Source: Thraustochytrium sp. TN22
Lineage: Eukaryota > Sar > Bigyra > Thraustochytrida > Thraustochytriidae
Reading direction: 5' to 3'
Assembly: GCA_013306675.1 (NCBI GenBank)
Contig: JABLUY010000017.1
Coordinates: 1 to 64,000 of the forward strand
DNA: 64,000 nucleotides
Made by a program: the position numbers and the translations under genes. The notes below the pieces were generated by a model. The model was not told where the DNA came from. It saw only the letters and a list, made by a program, of their open reading frames with translations, and did no database searches. Position 1 is the first letter of the stretch, and each line of letters starts with the position of its first letter. This document shows positions 58,160-64,000 of this stretch, piece after piece.

Positions 58160-59935
58160 ATGAGGTCGTCGCCCGGCGCGTCGCCGGGCGCGGCGGCGAC
58201 GGCGGCAGCGGCGACGGCGGCGACGGCGGCGACGGCGGCGACGACGAGACCGACGAGATCGCCGACGACGAGGCCGACGAGATCGCCTGCGGCCACAGCG
58301 CCGGCCGCTGCGCCGACCCCGGCGACCCCACCCGACATGGTGGTGGACAAAAAGGGCGCGCAGACGTACGCAAAGGGTCGCTTCCTGGGCAAGGGAGGCT
58401 TCGCGAGGTGCTACAAGTTCCAGCACGTGACGAGCAAGCACGTTTGCGCGGGCAAGTGCGTGGAGAAGGCCTCGCTCAAGAAGGAGCGTGCGCGGCGCAA
58501 GCTGCTCAGTGAGATCAAGATCCACCGCTCTCTTTCGCACCCTAATGTTGTGCGCTTCGAGCACTACTTCGAGGACAAGCACTTTGTGTACATTCTGCTC
58601 GAGTACTGCAACAACCAGTCGCTCATGGAGCTCGTCAAGCGAAAGCGCCGCCTTAGCGAGGCGCACACGCGCACGATCCTCTTGCAGCTCCTCGACGGCC
58701 TTGAATACCTGCACAGCGTCAACGTCATCCACCGCGACCTCAAGCTTGGCAACATCTTTCTCACGGACGGCCTCAACGTGCGCATTGGCGACTTTGGCCT
58801 CGCGGCGCGGCTCGAGCACAAGGAGGAGCGCAAAAAGACCATGTGCGGCACGCCCAACTACCTCGCACCGGAGATCCTCGACGGCACGCTCGGCCACAGT
58901 TTCGAAGTCGACATTTGGTCGCTCGGCGTCATCCTCTACACGCTGCTCGTCGGCCGCCCGCCCTTTGAGACCAAGAACGTCAAGCAGACGTACAAGCGCA
59001 TCCAGGCCAACCTCTACACCTTTCCGTCTGAGATCCCGCTCTCGGCCGAAGCCAAGTCGCTCGTGCGCGCCATCCTCCACCGCGAGCCCAAGTCAAGGCC
59101 CACGCTCGCGCAGATCCGGGCCCACCCCTTCCTCGCCATCGCCAATGCGCATGTCGACAAGGAGAACGCCACAAACACCAACAACGTGAACGTTCACATG
59201 CCCCATCACGCAACGAAACTGCCCAGCCCCAAGGCGCTACCGCCGCCCGCGCAAATCTTGCCGCCGCAAACGAAGCAACCGGCCCTGCTCGTAGTGGAGA
59301 GCTGGGTCGACTACACCTCCAAGTACGGTCTCGGCTATATCATCAACGGCGGCCTCGTCGGCGTCTACTTCAACGATGCCACCAAGCTCGTCGTCGCGCC
59401 CAACCGTGTCGACTTTCAGTACTACGAGCGCGGCGCCTCGCGCTACACGTCCCACTCGCTCTCCGACTTTCCCGAGCACCTCACGAAAAAGGTCACGCTA
59501 GTCAAGCACTTTCGCTCCTACCTCGAGCAGGACGCCAACCGCGCTTCCCCCGCGTCCCCGCGCGCTCGCCGCACCGTGGCGGCCGCGCACGCCATGGCCG
59601 CCTCCGCGGCGCACGACGCACACCAGGCAGACTCCTCCGACGCCCCCACTGGCGACGCAGACGCACTCCCCTTTGTGAAAAAGTGGGTGCGCACGCGCCA
59701 CGCCATCTTCTTTCGCCTCTCCAACCGGACCGTCCAGGTCGCCTTCTTCGACGATACCCAGATCCTGCTCTCCGCGCACGCGAAGCGGCTCACCTACTTT
59801 GACAAGAGCCGCACTGCGCACACTCTGCCCATTGACGTCGCCAAGGAACACCCCGACGTCGCCAAGAGGCTACGCTACACCAAGGACGTCTTGCACCAGC
59901 TCATCGCGTCCTCCGCAGCTTCGCCCACCCCGTGA
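58160..59935 (+). CDS. PLK: Polo-like kinase
   Basis: A 591-residue mitotic Ser/Thr kinase. After an Ala/Thr/Asp-rich leader (residues 1-60, encoded by GGCGAC-type repeats) the kinase domain covers about 70-330: the polo-type glycine loop GKGGFARCY, HRDLKLGNIFL, DFGLAARL, and the activation segment KKTMCGTPNYLAPE with the phosphorylatable Thr. Two polo boxes follow: PB1 (WVDYTSKYGLGYIINGG, about 430) with FNDATKLV, and PB2 (VKKWVRTRHAIFFRLSN, about 550). Polo boxes bind phosphopeptides and direct the kinase to centrosomes, kinetochores and the midbody. The ATG at 58160 is the first in frame; a later ATG at 58337 (MVVDKKG) would also give a complete kinase. Confidence 0.95.
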   Translation: MRSSPGASPGAAATAAAATAATAATAATTRPTRSPTTRPTRSPAATAPAAAPTPATPPDMVVDKKGAQTYAKGRFLGKGGFARCYKFQHVTSKHVCAGKCVEKASLKKERARRKLLSEIKIHRSLSHPNVVRFEHYFEDKHFVYILLEYCNNQSLMELVKRKRRLSEAHTRTILLQLLDGLEYLHSVNVIHRDLKLGNIFLTDGLNVRIGDFGLAARLEHKEERKKTMCGTPNYLAPEILDGTLGHSFEVDIWSLGVILYTLLVGRPPFETKNVKQTYKRIQANLYTFPSEIPLSAEAKSLVRAILHREPKSRPTLAQIRAHPFLAIANAHVDKENATNTNNVNVHMPHHATKLPSPKALPPPAQILPPQTKQPALLVVESWVDYTSKYGLGYIINGGLVGVYFNDATKLVVAPNRVDFQYYERGASRYTSHSLSDFPEHLTKKVTLVKHFRSYLEQDANRASPASPRARRTVAAAHAMAASAAHDAHQADSSDAPTGDADALPFVKKWVRTRHAIFFRLSNRTVQVAFFDDTQILLSAHAKRLTYFDKSRTAHTLPIDVAKEHPDVAKRLRYTKDVLHQLIASSAASPTP

Positions 59936-60059
59936 TGTAGATCTCTCCAATGACGTGCAAGGCAGGGGAAGCGCGCGTTCCCGCAGATTCAAGAAATCAA
60001 ATGCATGGTTGTACCAATGTCCTTTGTCTCCTCCTCTCCTCACTTGGGCAGCAGCGCCC

Positions 60060-60385
60060 TGCGGCAACATTGACGAAACAAGTACGAGGATGCTCAGCAC
60101 CGAGCGCCTCCACAAAAATGACGAGAGGTAGCGCCACGTTGGAGCGAGACTGCAATGCCTCCCGCATGCTTCTCCATGTTGCACAACGTAGACACCACGT
60201 CAGCATGCCGCGGCCCGCGCGCCTCTTTTGGAATTTGCAGCGCCTTCTTGTAGTGCCACAGCGTGTCCTCGTAGCGGCCCTGCTCCTTGTACGTACGCGT
60301 GTGCGATGTTGTTCAGGAAAGGAGCTACGACAGCATGCCGCGGGCCAAGGTCTTCTCTTCTTGCGCGATTCTCAGCGCCCACCTG
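60060..60385 (-). pseudogene. Degraded tetratricopeptide (kinesin-light-chain-like) gene fragment
   Basis: On the minus strand, pieces in two frames read LNNIAHAYV and, shifted, KEQGRYEDTLWHYKKALQI, then GPRHADVVSTLCNM. These are the repeating phrases of TPR_10/TPR_12 proteins of the kinesin-light-chain type. The frame changes between LNNIAHAY and GRYED, an in-frame stop follows the upstream ARGMLS phrase, and no start or continuous repeat array is found. It is therefore a relic of one to two repeats, not a gene. It is downstream of and antisense to the polo kinase 3' UTR. Confidence 0.7.
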
Positions 60386-60568
60386 AAGGCTGGCAGTGCA
60401 GTCTCGCGGGTTTTATCGCTTTCCATGCACGAACTTGATCAGGTCATGGCATTGCCACCATTGGCGCAACCGTGGCGTGCCGGCGACACATCGACCTGCT
60501 CCGAGACACGCCTGCCTCTTTGGCTGGGCTGGGTCTGAGTTTTTAGTCACGGCAACTTCAGCTCCGCT

Positions 60569-60993
60569 GGTTGACACGTCTTGGCTGTCCAGAACTATTC
60601 CATTTGGTATCTTTCACAGGCACGTCTGGACCGTTGCCGCTTCGGACCGGCATTTGCTCGGTCCACCTCCGGCAAAACCTCGGTTCCCGACTGGCAAATG
60701 CTGGTCGGCCAGGCGGCCCCACTGAGCAAAGCGTGTCGTGGAACGAGCTTTTGCCAACAGTCGCGCGACCTGGTGAAAGTCCAGGCGATCTTGCAAAAGA
60801 AAATTGTTCATGCCCTCCTGAATGCACCCGGTGACTTTTGCCACTCGCGCGGACCCGACTTGTGCCACTCGCGCGAACCCGACTTTTGCCACTCGCGCGA
60901 CCGGACTTTTGCCACTCAAGCGAACTGGCAAGCCCAGGTCGCCGGTAAAAGAGACCAAAATAGGGCGTCTAAAACAATTTCAAACAACGTGCG
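60569..60993. mobile_element. Foldback/MITE-like element, copy A
   Basis: A left arm (about 60569-60640, containing TTTGGTATCTTTCACAGG) and an inverted right arm (about 60929-60993, CCCAGGTCGCCGGTAAAAGA then GACCAAAATAGGGCGTC) flank internal ~23-bp repeats of the form TTTTGCCACTCGCGCGACCG (60833-60925). It resembles the clearer copy at 63482-63756. There is no coding capacity. Its right half is the seed of the 318-bp tandem array that follows. Confidence 0.6.
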
Positions 60994-62410
60994 ACTCTTC
61001 AGTCGCGTGCTACGCGCCTCGCGCGCTCAACAAGCCCGGCCGGCTTGCGCTCGAGGAAGCGCGCTCGACGTGAGCGGGCCATCGCGCCGGCGGTTTTACG
61101 TCGCGCGGGATCTGAGTTTGAATCACCTGAATGCGCCCGGTGACTTTTGCCACTTGCGCGGACCCGACTTCTGCCACTCACGCGACCGGACGTTTGCCAC
61201 TCGCGCGACCGGACTTTTGCCACTCGAGCGAACTGGCAGAGTCCAGGTCGCCGGTAAAAGAGACCAAAAAAGGGCGTCTAAAACAATTTCAAACAACCGT
61301 GCGACTCTTGCGTCGCGACCTGTCGATGGGTGCTACGCGCCTCGCGCGCTCAACAAGCCCGGCCGGCTTGCGCTCGAGGAAGCGCGCTCGCCATGGCCGA
61401 CGTGAGCGGGCCAACGCGCCGGCGGTTTTACGTCGCGCGGGATCTGAGTTTGAATCACCTGAATGCGCCCGGTGACTTTTGCCACTTGCGCGGACCCGAC
61501 CTCTGCCACTCACGCGACCGGACGTTTGCCACTCGCGCGACCGGACTTTTGCCACTCGAGCGAACTGGCAAGGTCCAGGTCGCCGGTAAAAGAGACCAAA
61601 ATAGGGCGTCTAAAACAATTTCAAACAACGTGCGACTCTTCAGTCGCGTGCTACGCGCCTCGCGCGCTCAACAAGCCCGGCCGGCTTGCGCTCGAGGAAG
61701 CGCGCTCGCCATGGCCGACGTGAGCGGGCCAACGCGCCGGCGGTTTTACGTCGCGCGGGATCTGAGTTTGAATCACCTGAATGCGCCCGGTGACTTTTGC
61801 CACTTGCGCGGACCCGACCTCTGCCACTCACGCGACCGGACGTTTGCCACTCGCGCGACCGGCCTTTTGCCACTCGAGCGAACTGGCAAGGTCCAGGTCG
61901 CCGGTAAAAGAGACCAAAATAGGGCGTCTAAAACAATTTCAAACAACGTGCGACTCTTCAGTCGCGTGCTACGCGCCTCGCGCGCTCAACAAGCCCGGCC
62001 GGCTTGCGCTCGAGGAAGCGCGCTCGCCATGGCCGACGTGAGCGGGCCAACGCGCCGGCGGTTTTACGTCGCGCGGGATCTGAGTTTGAATCACCTGAAT
62101 GCGCCCGGTGACTTTTGCCACTTGCGCGGACCCGACCTCTGCCACTCACGCGACCGGACGTTTGCCACTCGCGCGACCGGACTTTTGCCACTCGAGCGAA
62201 CTGGCAAAGCCCAGGTCGCCGGTAAAAGAGACCAAAAAAGGGCGTCTAAAACAATTTCAAACAACGTGCGACTCTTCAGTCGGGTGCTACGCGCCTCGCG
62301 CGCTCAACAAGCCCGGCCGGCTTGCGCTCGAGGAAGCGCGCTCGACGTGAGCAGGCCAACGCGCCGGCACTTTTACGTCGCTCCGCGGGATCTGAGTTTG
62401 AATCACCTGG
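60822..62410. repeat. 318-bp tandem array, five units
   Basis: Units begin at the phrase ATGC(G/A)CCCGGTGACTTTTGCC at 60823, 61131, 61463, 61781 and 62099; spacings are 308, 332, 318 and 318 bases, and a truncated sixth start is at 62411. The middle units are nearly identical (recent homogenisation), the first and last more diverged. Each unit contains three to four ~23-bp subrepeats (TTTTGCCACTCGCGCGACC), one foldback-element right arm (GGTCGCCGGTAAAAGAGACC) and a GC-rich remainder. Since 318 is a multiple of three, a 374-codon frame stays open through it, but its translation is a 106-residue repeat with no protein features. Confidence 0.93.
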
Positions 62411-62454
62411 ATGCGCCCGGCCGCCGCACCGAGAGACTTTCCGCCAGTCGGTGA

Positions 62455-62585
62455 TCGAGACTTTGCCAGTGGTGAAGCAAGCTTTTGCCAGTGGTGAACC
62501 GAGCTTTTGCCAGTCGCGAACCGGTGGAAATCCAGGCGGCCAGGTAAGATACCAAAAACGGTGTCTAAAATTCTTTTTGAACGGA
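62455..62585. mobile_element. Partial foldback/MITE-like element, copy B (right half)
   Basis: Three subrepeats (CTTTTGCCAGTGGTGAA type, 62457-62522) are followed by a right arm (AATCCAGGCGGCCAGGTAAG and ATACCAAAAACGGTGTCTAA, 62528-62570), matching the right half of copy C. No left arm is found. Confidence 0.6.
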
Positions 62586-62762
62586 AGGACCCTTGCTTCT
62601 CCAGTGACGGCGCATGTCGAGAGCGCTGCGTTGAGCGCGAGGCAGGTCGTTCAATGTGCCGCGTACCTGTGGACTTGGAGCACCCACGGGCAAACGTGCC
62701 GCGCACTCACGTCAAAGAGGCAGCGCGCTCGACGTGAGCAGGTCGATGCGCCAGCCGCCTTT

Positions 62763-62835
62763 GGGACGCCAGCGAGACGCCAGCGAGACGCCAGCGAGAC
62801 GCCAGCGAGACCCCAGCGAGACGCCAGCGCGACAC
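62763..62835. repeat. 11-bp tandem repeat (GACGCCAGCGA)n
   Basis: About six to seven units of GACGCCAGCGA with single-base variants (CC for CG in one unit, CGC for CGA near the end). No function is seen. Confidence 0.92.
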
Positions 62836-63481
62836 CAGACAGGTTTACTAAGTGGGGCCCACGCTACAAAGGAATCGAGCGTAATTCCGAGTCTCGACGA
62901 TGACGAGATCATCGCTGACGTCACCAGTTCGACACTGAGAAGAGGCAGTCCGTGTCCAAGAATACCTCGCTTCAGACCCGGGCGCAGCGACTGGGCGCAT
63001 CCGCTTCGTACTCAACGACTTGCCTCGAGCTGAAGGCAGCACGAAGAGCAGGCTGAGGCGCAAGCGCGGCTCCGACACACGTGAGACCTGATCGCGAGTG
63101 CATGAGAGGTCGTCCTTGTTGCGACAAGGCACGCTCAATTCGTTCAAAGCGTTTTCAGACGGCAGCTGTCGGGTATCCGCTCGGATGCGAATGGCGAAAC
63201 CTCGGTTCACGACTTGCCAAAAAAAAAAAAAAAAATGGGGCTTGACTTCGTCCGGGTTTTCCAAGCGTCGACTGGCCGTGGGGGGGCTTTCCTCACGAAC
63301 GCGCGCCGCATGCCCAAGCGACCAGGCGTCGGGTTCAATGCGGTGCGCTTGACAGAATCCGACTGACGCGTCCTTGCGGCCCTTCTTCCACGCGGTGCAA
63401 CTCACGCGTGACGTGACATGATCTCTGTTCCATCCTGTCGCGGCGGCTGGCGGGCGGTCGCTACACGCTACTCGAAAGATT
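62836..63481. other. Non-coding spacer with poly-A run
   Basis: An uninterrupted A run of 17 bases lies at 63218-63234. The bases just before it (AAACCTCGGTTCACGACTTGCC) resemble part of copy A's interior (near 60675), so another decayed foldback relative may lie at about 63190-63290. No gene is seen. Confidence 0.5.
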
Positions 63482-63756
63482 GGTTCACAACCAGTTTGAG
63501 ACGCCGTTTTTGGTATCTTTTCCTGCGCTGCCTGGAGTTCTCCGGTTCGCGCGACCGGGAATAGCTGAGTCCACGACCTGGATTTTCCCGGTCGTCGACC
63601 GAAATTTTGCCACCAGTCGTGGCCCAGCTTTTCCCAGTTGCGCGGAGTGGGACTTTGCCATTCGTGAACCCAGCTTTTCCCAGTCGGGCGGACCGGTCAA
63701 GTCCAGGCGGCCCAGAATAAGATACCAAAAACCGCGTCCCAAACCGGTTATGGACC
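63482..63756. mobile_element. Foldback/MITE-like element, copy C (clearest copy)
   Basis: Terminal inverted repeats of about 57 bp (63482-63538 and 63700-63756) match at roughly four of five positions, with a shared block GTTTTTGGTATCTT near the middle of each arm. The 160-bp interior has four subrepeats of the form GCCCAGCTTTTCCCAGT / ACTTTGCCATTCGTGA. It has no open frame of note, 275 bp in all, as expected for a non-autonomous inverted-repeat element. No certain target duplication could be fixed. Confidence 0.75.
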
Positions 63757-64000
63757 CGTTGATTGTTGCTGCAGCGACCGCCAGCCGCCCCCTGCCACTG
63801 CACGTCACACGGCTTGCCTCGCCTCTCCAGGCCAATCGCACGTCACGGCCCTGGCTGCCGCGAGCGTCGGCGGCAAGATGTGCCTCTGCGCCGCATGATG
63901 GAGCTGATGGGCCAAGATGATGGCGCAAGCGCTTGCCCCTTGGTGCCTCCAGCGGCCCGAAGCAGACGAGGAGGGGATCACGGCTCAAGGATTGCGGAGC
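63757..64000. other. Window end, no feature recognised
   Basis: GC-rich unique-looking sequence; frames are short and featureless. Confidence 0.5.

Noticed and set aside
60822-62410. A CRISPR array
   Set aside because: The units are whole tandem copies with no unique spacers, and the host is eukaryotic. The 48-bp repeat at 403-640 also lacks spacers.
61330-62454. A 374-codon open frame through the 318-bp array
   Set aside because: It is open only because the unit length is a multiple of three; its translation is a Cys/Arg-rich 106-residue repeat with no domain, and equivalent frames exist on the other strand.

Overview
The window is nuclear DNA of a GC-rich, gene-dense, intron-poor unicellular eukaryote. 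The evidence is eukaryotic gene content (Rab7, dyskerin, CDC5, RBX1, casein kinase I, polo kinase), GT-AG introns of about 70-150 nt in a few genes, and an intron-bearing tRNA gene with a T-run terminator. A stramenopile or related protist is plausible: there is a type III glutamine synthetase, a giant WW/EF-hand/ankyrin protein and a PH-domain CaMK. No gene fixes the phylum, and nothing plastid-specific is seen. An IQ/LRR protein of the centriolar type and a polo kinase fit a flagellated or centriole-bearing cell.

Layout. 1-19.6 kb: a poly-C tract; a probably lipid-anchored low-complexity protein with a 48-bp tandem repeat running off its 3' end; Rab7; the divergent ribosome-biogenesis pair CBF5/DBP10; a 1875-aa WW/EF-hand/ankyrin protein; two tandem flavin monooxygenase paralogues. 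19.95-25.34 kb: a complete-looking Harbinger-like DNA transposon. It has matching terminal inverted repeats (19953-19968 and 25321-25336), a subterminal inverted 12-mer about 100 bp in from each end, and three genes: a THAP-like/coiled-coil DDE transposase, a SWIM zinc-finger protein, and an XPG/EXO1-family nuclease with its acidic active-site residues intact. 25.3-27.8 kb is gene-poor. 27.8-38.3 kb: sirtuin, a mitochondrial membrane protein, a Gfo/Idh/MocA oxidoreductase, a twin-CX9C protein, a PH-CaMK kinase and glutamine synthetase III. 38.9-60 kb: RBX1 with a 6-nt microexon, CK1, a secreted LRR protein, a WD40 protein, the IQ-LRR protein, CDC5, a PH/coiled-coil protein, a J protein, tRNA-Arg(CCU) with a 34-nt intron, a Sec14-like protein and polo kinase. 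60.1-64 kb: a TPR pseudogene, then a repeat field with a 318-bp tandem array, foldback/MITE-like elements and an 11-bp satellite.

The most interesting item is the transposon. A transposase, a SWIM protein and a 5'-nuclease lie inside one pair of inverted repeats. Known Harbinger relatives of the ISL2EU type carry a YqaJ-type exonuclease beside the transposase, so an XPG/EXO1-type enzyme here looks like a swap of one DNA-end-processing enzyme for another. The two accessory genes overlap by 8 nt, and the downstream one needs a 72-nt intron to obtain an ATG.

Most host genes work separately. The groups that make sense together are CBF5 with DBP10 (shared 551-bp promoter, both ribosome biogenesis) and the duplicated monooxygenases. 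Start codons were chosen as the ATG that begins recognisable homology, because in-frame upstream extensions are usually GC-rich microsatellite translations.
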